Source of the DNA: Flavobacteriales bacterium
Lineage (GTDB): Bacteria > Bacteroidota > Bacteroidia > Flavobacteriales_D > UBA2798
Length of the DNA: 64,000 nt
Assembly: GCA_019694795.1 (NCBI GenBank)
Contig: JAIBBF010000007.1
Coordinates: 27,799 to 91,798, forward strand
Direction of reading: 5' to 3'
The notes under the pieces are model-generated. The model was not told the DNA's origin, did not search any database, and saw nothing but the letters and a program-made list of their open reading frames with translations. Shown one piece after another: positions 54,489-62,110 of the stretch (position 1 is the stretch's first letter; every line of letters begins with the position of its first letter). Position numbers and translations under genes: made by a program.

Positions 54489-55537
54489 CAGACATTCGTA
54501 AAAAACTTGGTCAACCCTCCGGTTCGCTCATTCACATGGGAAGAGAGCAGGGTCATGATGTTGAAATATCTGTAATGGATTACAATGAAGAGTTTTTTAA
54601 AGAATTTAAAGTTGAAAAACCCGAAGAACTAAAACACTGTTTATCCTCCAAAATTATTTCCTGGATTAATGTAGATGGAATTCACGATCCGGATACCATT
54701 CAGGCCATAGGTGAACAATTTAATTTGCATCCGCTGCTACTCGAGGATGTAATGAATCCGAATCATCGTCCAAAAATCGAGGAGTTTGATAAATACATTC
54801 ACTTCACCCTAAAAATGCTCGCCTATAACCACGCCACGCGTGATATTGAAATGGAGCAGGTGAGTTTTGTATTGGGCGACAGTTGGGTAATTTCTTTTCA
54901 GGAAACACCGGGTGATGTTTTTGATACCATTCGGGAGAGGATTAGAAACGGAAAAGGCCGAATCCGAAAAAACGGAAGTGATTATTTAGCTTATGCACTT
55001 TCCGATATTATAGTAGATCATTATTTCATCATTGTTGATGAATTGGATGAGGATATTGACCGGTTAGAGCATGCGATTCTGAATGAAAAGAACATAGAGG
55101 TAATGAAAGAAATTCAACGACTCAAAAAACAATTAATGAGTCTGAGAAAATCCATTATTCCGGTTCGTGATGCAGTAGGAAATCTGATGAAAGGAACTTC
55201 TAATTTGATTGATGACCGCACTACGTTTTATTTAAAAGATGTATACGATCATACCTTGTATCTAACCGATTCGATAGAGGTTTACCGAGAAATGCTGAAT
55301 TCATTAATGGAGGTCCATTTATCGAGTTTGAGCAATCGCTTAAACAACGTAATGAAAGTTCTCACTATAATCTCAACCATTTTTATTCCACTTACGTTTA
55401 TAGTGGGAGTATATGGTATGAACTTTAAAGTAATGCCTGAGATCGATTGGAAATATGGATATCTCAGCGTTTGGATTTTGATGATAACCGTTACACTGGT
55501 TTTGATTATTATTTTAAAGCGAAAAAAATGGATGTAA
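54485..55537 (+). CDS. corA: CorA-type Mg2+/Co2+ transporter
   Basis: 350 residues. A large cytoplasmic domain (SWINVDGIHDPDTIQAIGEQ, HPLLLEDVMNPNHRPKIEEF, DELDEDIDRLEHAIL) and two C-terminal membrane helices with the signature YGMNF (in IVGVYGMNFKVMPEIDW). It moves divalent cations into the cell along the gradient. Overlaps mscS by an ATGA; the next gene overlaps it by ten bases. Confidence 0.94.
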   Translation: MTDIRKKLGQPSGSLIHMGREQGHDVEISVMDYNEEFFKEFKVEKPEELKHCLSSKIISWINVDGIHDPDTIQAIGEQFNLHPLLLEDVMNPNHRPKIEEFDKYIHFTLKMLAYNHATRDIEMEQVSFVLGDSWVISFQETPGDVFDTIRERIRNGKGRIRKNGSDYLAYALSDIIVDHYFIIVDELDEDIDRLEHAILNEKNIEVMKEIQRLKKQLMSLRKSIIPVRDAVGNLMKGTSNLIDDRTTFYLKDVYDHTLYLTDSIEVYREMLNSLMEVHLSSLSNRLNNVMKVLTIISTIFIPLTFIVGVYGMNFKVMPEIDWKYGYLSVWILMITVTLVLIIILKRKKWM

Positions 55538-55950
55538 AAAACATTTCATATCCACCCAAAATTTTACTGGCCTGGGGAGAAGCCATTTCCGGAAATGCTG
55601 CTATTCGCGATTGGTTAATCCAAAACGGATATCCTGAATTAGGCATTTTTACTTTTGCGCTGCGGAATAAAGATGATGCCCGCGAATGGTTAATGAAAAA
55701 TGGATTCCCGCATTTAATGGCGCTGATCAATGGTGCAGAAGGGAATAGTGTTGCCCTTGAATGGTTGAATCGTTTTGGATATCCTGTTTTAGAAATGATG
55801 GCCAGGGTAGGAGATGGGGATGAGCGCGCTTATCAATGGCTGCTTGAAAAGGACTACCGCGAATTTGCCATGATCGCCAAAAAGATCGAGTTCGTAAAAG
55901 ACCAGATCGAAATGGACAATAACGATCCCCATCGTATCTCTCCCGATTGA
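55528..55950 (+). CDS. Uncharacterised 140-aa protein with four WLxxxGYPxL repeats
   Basis: 140 residues from the ATG at 55528, which overlaps the corA stop by ten bases; the frame is open earlier but only inside corA. It contains four tandem repeats of about 25 residues. The cores are RDWLIQNGYPELGIF, REWLMKNGFPHLMAL, LEWLNRFGYPVLEMM and YQWLLEKDYREFAMI, the last one degenerate. No signal peptide or membrane segment. The repeats suggest a helical solenoid, possibly related to ankyrin-like repeats. It is the last gene of the mutase-to-CorA chain. Confidence 0.72.
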   Translation: MDVKNISYPPKILLAWGEAISGNAAIRDWLIQNGYPELGIFTFALRNKDDAREWLMKNGFPHLMALINGAEGNSVALEWLNRFGYPVLEMMARVGDGDERAYQWLLEKDYREFAMIAKKIEFVKDQIEMDNNDPHRISPD

Positions 55951-56142
55951 GATGTTACAGGCATTCATCCCAATTCTTTATTCGTTATTAACAAGACTAG
56001 TTTTTTCGTTTCGTTTTAATTGACTGATAATCAACAAAACCGAAATGTTTCGACAAAAAAATGTGAATTACTTTATTTCCTTGGTCCGTTAAACTTTGCA
56101 CGCTTTGTTTTATTTTCAGACCTCGAAATTTACACCGGACAG

Positions 56143-56847
56143 ATGAGGAAAATTTTACTTTTCGCAGTACTTAGTTTGCCATTGTTAGCCCAGGCTGGCG
56201 ATGATGATAAAAAGAAGAAAAAAGATTTCTTTGAAAACACTTACGTTGGATTAAACTGGGGTCCGGATTTTTACATTTGGAAAGACAAAGCTTCTGCAGG
56301 TTCTACCGGTTATTCGTACTACCCACAATTCAGTCAGACATTAGGACTCGAATTTGTAAAAGGAGTTTCAGAAAAAGTATTGATTTCAGTCGGCTTGCAA
56401 AACTCAGTTAAAGCATTTGAACGAACCGATGAATGTTTGACTTGTCCACCCGAAAACACCTACACACCGGTTTCTGTTTTTAAAACCTATTATACGCAGG
56501 TTCCGGTTTCTGCCTATTTTTTATTGAGCAATTCACGTTTGGATGTGATCGGAATTCTTGGTGTAAACAATAGTTTTTTCCGTCAGGCTAAACAAGAAAT
56601 GAATGCCTATGATGGATCAACACAACATTTCAGTCCAAATTCCTCCTTCAGAAAATACATGATGACCATTAATGCAGGTGTTGGATTTAATTACAATGTA
56701 AACCTCCATTTTTCCTGGGGCATGAATGTACTTTATCATCAGCCAATCATTAAAGATTTTTATTCATCAGGTACTAAATACGCAAATGATCCTGCAGTAA
56801 AAATGTTTGGATTTGGAATGAATACTTCGGTGTATTACAAATTCTGA
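56143..56847 (+). CDS. Outer-membrane beta-barrel protein
   Basis: 234 residues from the ATG at 56143 (signal peptide MRKILLFAVLSLPLLAQAG); the frame extends upstream to 56020 without a matching start. After a Lys-rich DDDKKKKKDFFENTYVG the protein alternates hydrophobic and polar residues in strands (YVGLNWGPDFYIW, VSEKVLISVGLQNSVK, MMTINAGVGFNYNVNLHF) and ends NTSVYYKF with a terminal Phe. It is a Bacteroidota barrel of the OMP_b-brl/PorT type. Not a porin with known substrate. Confidence 0.78.
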   Translation: MRKILLFAVLSLPLLAQAGDDDKKKKKDFFENTYVGLNWGPDFYIWKDKASAGSTGYSYYPQFSQTLGLEFVKGVSEKVLISVGLQNSVKAFERTDECLTCPPENTYTPVSVFKTYYTQVPVSAYFLLSNSRLDVIGILGVNNSFFRQAKQEMNAYDGSTQHFSPNSSFRKYMMTINAGVGFNYNVNLHFSWGMNVLYHQPIIKDFYSSGTKYANDPAVKMFGFGMNTSVYYKF

Positions 56848-56864
56848 GAAAAGATATTCCAATG

Positions 56865-56891
56865 AAAAAGGGGACAATTTGTCCCCTTTTT
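56865..56891. terminator. Bidirectional intrinsic terminator
   Basis: Stem AAAAAGGGGAC / GTCCCCTTTTT with a 5-base loop, T run on the plus strand and A run in front. It ends the barrel gene and the convergent SirB1-like gene, whose stop at 56892 adjoins it. Confidence 0.87.
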
Positions 56892-57794
56892 TTATATCGT
56901 TCCATTCGGATCTTCGCCGGCATCAACACATTGGTAAAGCAGTTTTAGTTCTTCTACTTTATCCGGATATCCGGATTTTTCATAGGAATAAATCAGGTTG
57001 GTAATTAGTCTGCGAACGATGGCCAGATTATCGCATGGTTGGAAAAATTCCGGACGAGGTTTAATTTTTAGTTCAGCAAGGAACTGCTCAATTTCTTTCG
57101 CATTAAAAATGGTACCGCGGCTGAATGGGTTAATGTAAAACATCACCCCGTCCGGGTGATCTTGTCCCAATTTTTTAAGCAAATTCAATTCATCCAGATA
57201 ACACAATACAAAATGATTCGGCAGATTAACTCCCTTTATCGGAATATCCAGTTGTTCGCAAAGCAAAATATAGATAATAGAAAGCGATAATGGATTTCCT
57301 TTTCCGCTTTCTAAAACATTGTTTAAATATGAATTTTGAGGCGCATGATAATTTTTCTTGTTACCGTCAAACCCATGCACTTCAAATAAAATATGATTGA
57401 GAATTTTTACCTGCTCAAACGAAGTAAGGTTGTCGTTCAATTCCAGCCAGACATCCTGCTTTAATTGGTTCAGTTTTTTTCGGATTTTACCTTCATCCAA
57501 ATCCGGATATTGATAACGGTTAACCAATAATACACCCTGAAGCAAATCATTAGCTCCTTCGTTCACCCAATTTTCAAGTTGAATGCGAACACTATCGAAC
57601 TGAATCTGGTGAATGATATTTTCAATCCGGTTTTGAAAAACCAGACCATAACGGTTATTCTCCCAAAAATTTTCAAGGGCTGGAATAACTTCCGGACCAT
57701 ACGAAAGCAATTTATCCCGAATCTGAGAATAAATTTTCTCATCGGGATCATCGATCAGGGTGATCAGAGCATTTATCTCTTTTTCATTTGCCAT
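56892..57794 (-). CDS. SirB1/transglutaminase-like family protein
   Basis: 300 residues. The N-terminal 100 residues are helical (HEAT-like: DEKIYSQIRDKLLSYGPEVI, ALENFWENNRYGLVFQNRI). The C-terminal part shows the SirB1-type SYLNNVLESGKGNPLSLSII, CEQLDIPIKGVNLPNHFVLC and FYINPFSRGTIFNAKEIEQF. The family has a transglutaminase-like fold but is of unknown activity here; catalytic Cys is not clear. A TAnnTTTG box lies at 57832-57839 on the minus strand. Confidence 0.82.
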   Translation of the reverse strand: MANEKEINALITLIDDPDEKIYSQIRDKLLSYGPEVIPALENFWENNRYGLVFQNRIENIIHQIQFDSVRIQLENWVNEGANDLLQGVLLVNRYQYPDLDEGKIRKKLNQLKQDVWLELNDNLTSFEQVKILNHILFEVHGFDGNKKNYHAPQNSYLNNVLESGKGNPLSLSIIYILLCEQLDIPIKGVNLPNHFVLCYLDELNLLKKLGQDHPDGVMFYINPFSRGTIFNAKEIEQFLAELKIKPRPEFFQPCDNLAIVRRLITNLIYSYEKSGYPDKVEELKLLYQCVDAGEDPNGTI

Positions 57795-57904
57795 TCCGAA
57801 GGATTGCCTATTTATACCTTTTGGGTTAGGACAAAGTTACGTTGGCAAAGAGGTAGTTTTTAATAGAGGAATGTTGATTATGAACAAATGAAACGTAATA
57901 AACC

Positions 57905-58798
57905 CTAAATGCGATTTAATACAGTTTCAATGAGGCGGTCGATCGTCTTATGGTAATCCTTGGAATATTCCCGCTTATAACGATTGGCAATGATTGCACA
58001 TACCGTGATGGCCTGGTGTCCGAGTAATGCCGATAAGCCATACAAGGCTGAAGTTTCCATTTCATAATTGCAAATACGATGATCCCCAAATCGGAAATTC
58101 CGAAGCTTTTCATTTATGTCTGCATCATAAGTGGGAATACGTAAAACTCTGCCCTGCGGACCATAAAATCCATTGGAAGTGGCCGTAATCCCTGGAATCA
58201 TATCTGCCGACATTTTACCAAAAAGACTCGACGAACCTTTAACAAAATAGGGAGGATTTAGTCGGGACGACCATCCCGTATGATCGATGAAATGTTGTTC
58301 CAGATCAATTTCTTCCTGCTCCTGTTTATAATCGTAAAAGCCAAGAACACCATCAAAACCGACGGAATGAGTGGAGATAACAGCGCTGTCAACCGGAATA
58401 TCCTCCTGAAGCGAGCCCGATGTTCCCAAACGCACGATGTTTAAAGAACGGAGCTCCTTTTTTATGGTTCTGGATTTTAAATCGATATTCACCAGAGCAT
58501 CCAATTCATTCAGCACAATATCAATGTTGTCGGTTCCAATTCCCGTACTTAAAGCTGTAATTCGTTTGCCATTGTATTCACCCGTGTGGGTGACAAATTC
58601 CCGGTTTTCTACTTTGCATTCAATTTTGCTGAAGTGCCTGGAAATTTGTGCAACCCGGTTCTGATCTCCAACAACAATAATATCGTTGGCTAATTGTTCG
58701 GGTAAAAGATTTAGGTGATAAATAGCACCGGCAGGAGTAACAATTAATTCAGATTCCTCAATGGGACGTTCCGATTCTTTCCGAGCTCCGTAATGCAT
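57905..58798 (-). CDS. Nucleoside phosphorylase (uridine phosphorylase-like)
   Basis: 297 residues. The family core is visible: DIIVVGDQNRVAQISRHF, ALSTGIGTDNIDIVLNELDA, NIVRLGTSGSLQEDIPVDS, and the late NYEMETSALYGLSALLG with the purine/pyrimidine-binding Glu. It splits nucleosides with phosphate in salvage. Exact base preference is not decided by sequence. The start is two bases after the DUF4197 gene stop, so it lies in one operon with it. Confidence 0.88.
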   Translation of the reverse strand: MHYGARKESERPIEESELIVTPAGAIYHLNLLPEQLANDIIVVGDQNRVAQISRHFSKIECKVENREFVTHTGEYNGKRITALSTGIGTDNIDIVLNELDALVNIDLKSRTIKKELRSLNIVRLGTSGSLQEDIPVDSAVISTHSVGFDGVLGFYDYKQEQEEIDLEQHFIDHTGWSSRLNPPYFVKGSSSLFGKMSADMIPGITATSNGFYGPQGRVLRIPTYDADINEKLRNFRFGDHRICNYEMETSALYGLSALLGHQAITVCAIIANRYKREYSKDYHKTIDRLIETVLNRI

Positions 58799-58800
58799 GA

Positions 58801-59544
58801 TTATTTATTATCCAAACTACCAAATACCGTTTTTAAAATGTCGCTTACACGAGCCATAGGATCTTTACGGATTTTTTTCTCCTCATCGGCAATCAGTGTA
58901 AACAATCCTTTCATTGCACCTTTGGTGACATAATCATCCAGATCAGGATTAATTTTTTCACCACCGGTGAGAGCGGTTAATTGATTGTATTTAGTGATGA
59001 GCGGATTCCAGTAATCTGTAAGTTTCACCGTTTTTAAAGCATTCTGAACTTTCGGTTTAAAGGTGGCATAAAGTTCATTAGAGGTTTTGTCCTGCAGGTA
59101 TTGCGTTGCTGCATTATCCGGTCCGTTTAAGATGTTAAAACCATCGCCAATGCTCATGGAGGTAATGGCATTCAGGAAAATGGGAGCAGATTCTTTACAC
59201 GCTTCTTCAGCACCGTGGTTCATGGTTTCTACAAACTTATCCACCTGGTTTTTCATTCCCACCGCTTCAACCTTTTCTTTTACTTTAATAGCATCCGGAG
59301 GAAATGGAATAAAAATCAATGGATTTTTTAAAAAACCATCAGCTTTAGACGCAGAGGAAGAAGAATTATTTGTTCCAACAGAAAGCGCTTCGCGAAGACC
59401 ACGAATTACTTCTTCATTGGTTAATTTTTTTTCAGTGGAACCATTTCCCATTACCTGATTGGCGGTATTGAGCGTATTTTCAAGTTCAGTGCAGGATGTA
59501 AATCCAACGATCGCTGCAAACAAAATAAGATGCTTGGTGTTCAT
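58801..59544 (-). CDS. DUF4197 lipoprotein
   Basis: 247 residues. A lipoprotein signal ends in GFTSC (Cys18). The mature protein carries typical DUF4197 segments: TNEEVIRGLREALSVGTNNS, FLKNPLIFIPFPPDAIKVKE, GAEEACKESAPIFLNAITSM and VTKGAMKGLFTLIADEEKKI. The family is widespread in Gram-negatives, of unknown function, in the outer membrane or periplasm. A TAnnTTTG box at 59561-59568 (TAAGTTTG) lies 16 bases before the ATG. Confidence 0.9.
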   Translation of the reverse strand: MNTKHLILFAAIVGFTSCTELENTLNTANQVMGNGSTEKKLTNEEVIRGLREALSVGTNNSSSSASKADGFLKNPLIFIPFPPDAIKVKEKVEAVGMKNQVDKFVETMNHGAEEACKESAPIFLNAITSMSIGDGFNILNGPDNAATQYLQDKTSNELYATFKPKVQNALKTVKLTDYWNPLITKYNQLTALTGGEKINPDLDDYVTKGAMKGLFTLIADEEKKIRKDPMARVSDILKTVFGSLDNK

Positions 59545-59630
59545 ATCAGTAGTTTATGATCAAACTTACAAAAATTTTGCCATCCTGACCAAAGCCGTAT
59601 TTTCAGCAGAATTTCCGTTAATTTTAAAGC

Positions 59631-60875
59631 ATGCAAGCAGAAATTATATCCATTGGCGATGAACTACTCATCGGTCAAACCATCAATACAAATGCCGCCT
59701 GGATGGGAGAGCGCTTAAATAGTGCAGGATTTGAAGTGAGAAAAACAGTTTCCATTGCAGATAAAAAGGATGAAATCTTTTCAGCCTTAAATCAAAGTCT
59801 TCAGTCGGCACAAATCGTCTTAATTACGGGTGGACTAGGTCCTACCAAAGATGATATCACCAAACATGCTTTATGCGAGTATTTTGGAACTACCCTGGTA
59901 AGAAATGAAGAGGTTTTGCATTGGATAGAAGAGTTCTTTTTGAAAAGAGGACGTGTGATGCTGGAGACCAACCGGCAGCAGGCAGATTTGCCTAAAGATT
60001 GTCAGGTATTGATCAATAAAGTCGGAACAGCATCCGGAATGTGGTTCGAGAAGGAGGGTAAAATTGTGGTATCCATGCCGGGGGTTCCTTATGAAATGAA
60101 ATACCTCATGGAAGAGGAGGTTATGCCCCGCTTGCTGAAGCATTTTAATCCTGAACAAATCCTTCATCGAACCATTTTAACGCAGGGAATCGGAGAATCT
60201 TTTTTAGCGGAAAAAATTAAGGATTGGGAGAATCAGCTTCGAAAAGAAGGATTGTCGCTTGCTTACCTGCCATCTCCTGGTATTGTTAAATTAAGAATAA
60301 CGGCCAGGGGAAAAGATGCGGAATATTTGAAACAACGTATTCACTTTTTTGAGCAGGAATTACTTCCTCAAATAGCTGAATTTCATTTTGGATTTGAGAA
60401 GGAAAACCTGGAAGAAATCGTTGGGAATATGCTGCGTGAAAAAAAGCTTTGGCTTTCTACGGCAGAAAGTTGTACCGGTGGATTTATAGCTCATAAAATA
60501 ACCTCCGTAAGCGGGAGTTCAGATTATTTTAAAGGCAGTATTATTTCCTATTCCAATGAAATAAAAATAAATCAGTTAAATGTTCAGGAAGCTTCACTTA
60601 AAAACCATGGCGCTGTGAGCCAGGAGGTAGTTGAACAAATGGCTGCAGGAGTAAGATTAAAGCTGAATACAGATTATTCAGTTGCCGTAAGTGGAATAGC
60701 GGGTCCAAATGGTGGATCAGAAGAAAAGCCGGTAGGAACGGTTTGGATTGCCGTTGCTGGTCCGAAAGGCGTTACCAGTCGGAAATTTTTATTTGAAAAC
60801 AACCGCGAGCGAAATATTCTCAGAGCTTCTCTTGCCGCTTTAATGATGTTGCGGATAGAATTGTTAAAGCATTAA
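59631..60875 (+). CDS. cinA: CinA-family protein (competence/damage-inducible, NMN deamidase-type)
   Basis: 414 residues. The N-terminal MoCF-like domain has [20 protein letters not shown] and [18 protein letters not shown]. The C-terminal CinA domain has [20 protein letters not shown] and [20 protein letters not shown] with GTVWIAVAG, the NMN-amidase motifs. It recycles NMN and/or cleaves ADP-ribose. No competence genes are nearby. It overlaps the convergent ttcA gene by four bases. Confidence 0.95.
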   Translation: MQAEIISIGDELLIGQTINTNAAWMGERLNSAGFEVRKTVSIADKKDEIFSALNQSLQSAQIVLITGGLGPTKDDITKHALCEYFGTTLVRNEEVLHWIEEFFLKRGRVMLETNRQQADLPKDCQVLINKVGTASGMWFEKEGKIVVSMPGVPYEMKYLMEEEVMPRLLKHFNPEQILHRTILTQGIGESFLAEKIKDWENQLRKEGLSLAYLPSPGIVKLRITARGKDAEYLKQRIHFFEQELLPQIAEFHFGFEKENLEEIVGNMLREKKLWLSTAESCTGGFIAHKITSVSGSSDYFKGSIISYSNEIKINQLNVQEASLKNHGAVSQEVVEQMAAGVRLKLNTDYSVAVSGIAGPNGGSEEKPVGTVWIAVAGPKGVTSRKFLFENNRERNILRASLAALMMLRIELLKH

Positions 60876-61681
60876 ACATTTTCTTCTTCTGGAAGCTTGC
60901 TTTTTAATTGCAAAAAATCGTAGAGTTGCGTGTCGTATAAATGTGAAGGGTGAATTTTACCCAAAGCAGTAAAAATAATTTGCTGGCGGTCCGGATACTT
61001 TTCTTCCCAGTCGCTCATCATTTTCTTGATCACCTTTCGCTGCATGTTTTCCTGTGATCCGCATAAGTTACAGGGGATAATCGGAAATTTCTTTTCTGAA
61101 GCATAAAAACTAATATCCTTTTCACGCACATAGGCTAGTGGACGAATCACTACATGCCGACCATCATCTGTTCTGAATTTGGCGGGCATCGCCTCCATTT
61201 TACCGGCGAAAAAAAGGTTTAAAAAGAAAGTCTCAATTATGTCGTTTTGGTGGTGACCAAGCGCAATTTTAGTGCATCCTAATTCCGTTGCTGCATCGTA
61301 TAAAATACCTCGGCGCAATCGGGAGCACAAACTACACATGGTTTTTCCTTCAGGAACTTTATCTACCACCACAGAGTAGGTATCGCGTTCGTAAATTTTA
61401 AAATTTACGCCAAGTTGCTGAAGATAGGAGGGGAGTACTTCTTCAGGAAAACCGGGTTGTTTTTGATCGAGATTTACAGCAATAATTTCGAAGCTGTTTT
61501 TCATGGCCAACTGCAAATGCAAGAGCATGTCCAGCATAGTGAAACTGTCCTTACCCCCGCTTAAGCAGACCATAATTTTATCACCCGGAACAATCATTTC
61601 AAAATCGTTCACAGCTTCCCATACTTTCTTTCGAATGCGATGTGCGTTTTTTTCTACCAGTTCCTGATGATTCAATTCCAT
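60872..61681 (-). CDS. ttcA: tRNA 2-thiocytidine biosynthesis protein TtcA
   Basis: 269 residues. PP-loop [20 protein letters not shown] with SGGKDS at 41-46. Iron-sulfur/thiolation Cys residues in [13 protein letters not shown] and [14 protein letters not shown], the usual TtcA pairs. It thiolates C32 of certain tRNAs. A TAnnTTTG box at 61686-61693 is four bases before the ATG. Confidence 0.93.
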   Translation of the reverse strand: MELNHQELVEKNAHRIRKKVWEAVNDFEMIVPGDKIMVCLSGGKDSFTMLDMLLHLQLAMKNSFEIIAVNLDQKQPGFPEEVLPSYLQQLGVNFKIYERDTYSVVVDKVPEGKTMCSLCSRLRRGILYDAATELGCTKIALGHHQNDIIETFFLNLFFAGKMEAMPAKFRTDDGRHVVIRPLAYVREKDISFYASEKKFPIIPCNLCGSQENMQRKVIKKMMSDWEEKYPDRQQIIFTALGKIHPSHLYDTQLYDFLQLKSKLPEEENV

Positions 61682-61685
61682 AATG

Positions 61686-61693
61686 CAAATGTA
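61686..61693 (-). promoter_or_regulatory. -7 box TACATTTG, four bases before the ttcA ATG
   Basis: Minus strand TACATTTG-CATT-ATG. Perfect TAnnTTTG with N4 spacing; only the two n bases of the box differ from the lipoprotein promoter at 4869 (TATTTTTG-CATT-ATG). Confidence 0.5.
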
Positions 61694-61778
61694 GAACAGT
61701 TTTCCTTAAGAAAATAATTGTCCGTTTTATTGATCAGATGTTGAATGAAAACAGATGAATGGATTGATGAAAGGGGTG

Positions 61779-61828
61779 TTTGATTAAAAAAAAGAGGAGA
61801 CAAATATCTCCTCTTGGTGTCGGGATGA
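61779..61828. repeat. Direct repeat, copy A (terminator plus tRNA 3' end)
   Basis: Fifty bases matching 61922-61970 with one extra T. It covers a T-run/hairpin terminator and the last bases of tRNA-Pro (3' acceptor strand and discriminator). The rest of the tRNA is not conserved in this copy. Confidence 0.9.
61792..61815 (-). terminator. Duplicate intrinsic terminator (copy A)
   Basis: AAGAGGAGA / TCTCCTCTT stem, 6-base loop, followed by T8 on the minus strand. Identical to the terminator of tRNA-Pro in copy B. Confidence 0.75.
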
Positions 61829-61863
61829 TGCTGACGTAAAAGTCAGCACGACCACGCGCTCCT
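61816..61863 (-). pseudogene. tRNA-Pro 3' remnant
   Basis: On the minus strand this ends ATCATCCCGACACC, exactly like tRNA-Pro, and contains GCGTGGTCG as in its variable/anticodon 3' side. The T arm is replaced by a perfect 7-bp hairpin (TGCTGAC/GTCAGCA). The 5' half of a tRNA cannot be found upstream. It looks like a decayed partial duplicate. Confidence 0.6.
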
Positions 61864-61921
61864 AAATTTTCCAGGCAATCACCTCAATTTTCGTCCAATT
61901 AGAAATTTGAAAATTTAAGGC

Positions 61922-61970
61922 TTTGATAAAAAAAAGAGGAGACAAATATCTCCTCTTGGTGTCGGGATGA
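61922..61970. repeat. Direct repeat, copy B (terminator plus tRNA-Pro 3' end)
   Basis: The intact counterpart of copy A, 142 bases downstream. It contains the terminator and the 3' end of the functional tRNA-Pro. Confidence 0.9.
61934..61957 (-). terminator. Intrinsic terminator of tRNA-Pro
   Basis: 9-bp stem AAGAGGAGA / TCTCCTCTT with loop CAAATA; eight T follow on the minus strand, four bases after the tRNA 3' end. Confidence 0.85.
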
Positions 61971-62034
61971 CTGGACTCGAACCAGCGACCACACGCCCCC
62001 CAGACGTGTACTCTACCAACTGAGCTACATCCCG
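61962..62034 (-). tRNA. tRNA-Pro (GGG)
   Basis: Perfect cloverleaf: acceptor CGGGATG/CATCCCG, D arm GCTC/GAGT, anticodon arm CACGT/GCGTG with loop CTGGGGG (anticodon GGG at 62001-61999), T arm GCTGG/CCAGT with TTCGAGT, A73. No CCA is encoded. A -7 box is upstream at 62045-62052. Confidence 0.97.
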
Positions 62035-62044
62035 ATTGGGATTG

Positions 62045-62052
62045 CAAAAATA
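62045..62052 (-). promoter_or_regulatory. -7 box TATTTTTG of tRNA-Pro
   Basis: Minus strand TATTTTTGCAATCCCAATCGGG, differing from the tRNA-His start region TATTTTTGCACTCCCAAACACG at few bases. The expected -33 region falls in the U-tract of the upstream terminator. Confidence 0.55.
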
Positions 62053-62073
62053 AAAAAATATGCGCACAAAAAA

Positions 62074-62095
62074 ATCCCCGGTGCTTGCCGGGGAT
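62074..62095 (-). terminator. Intrinsic terminator of the gliding-motility-type gene
   Basis: Stem ATCCCCGG / CCGGGGAT with a 6-base loop; on the minus strand it is followed by T7. It lies 15 bases after the stop at 62111. Confidence 0.9.
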
Positions 62096-62110
62096 CTAAT
62101 TTCAGTTCGA

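Noticed and set aside
61862..62047. A 61-codon minus-strand ORF
   Set aside because: It is the translation of tRNA-Pro and its flanks; no protein signature.
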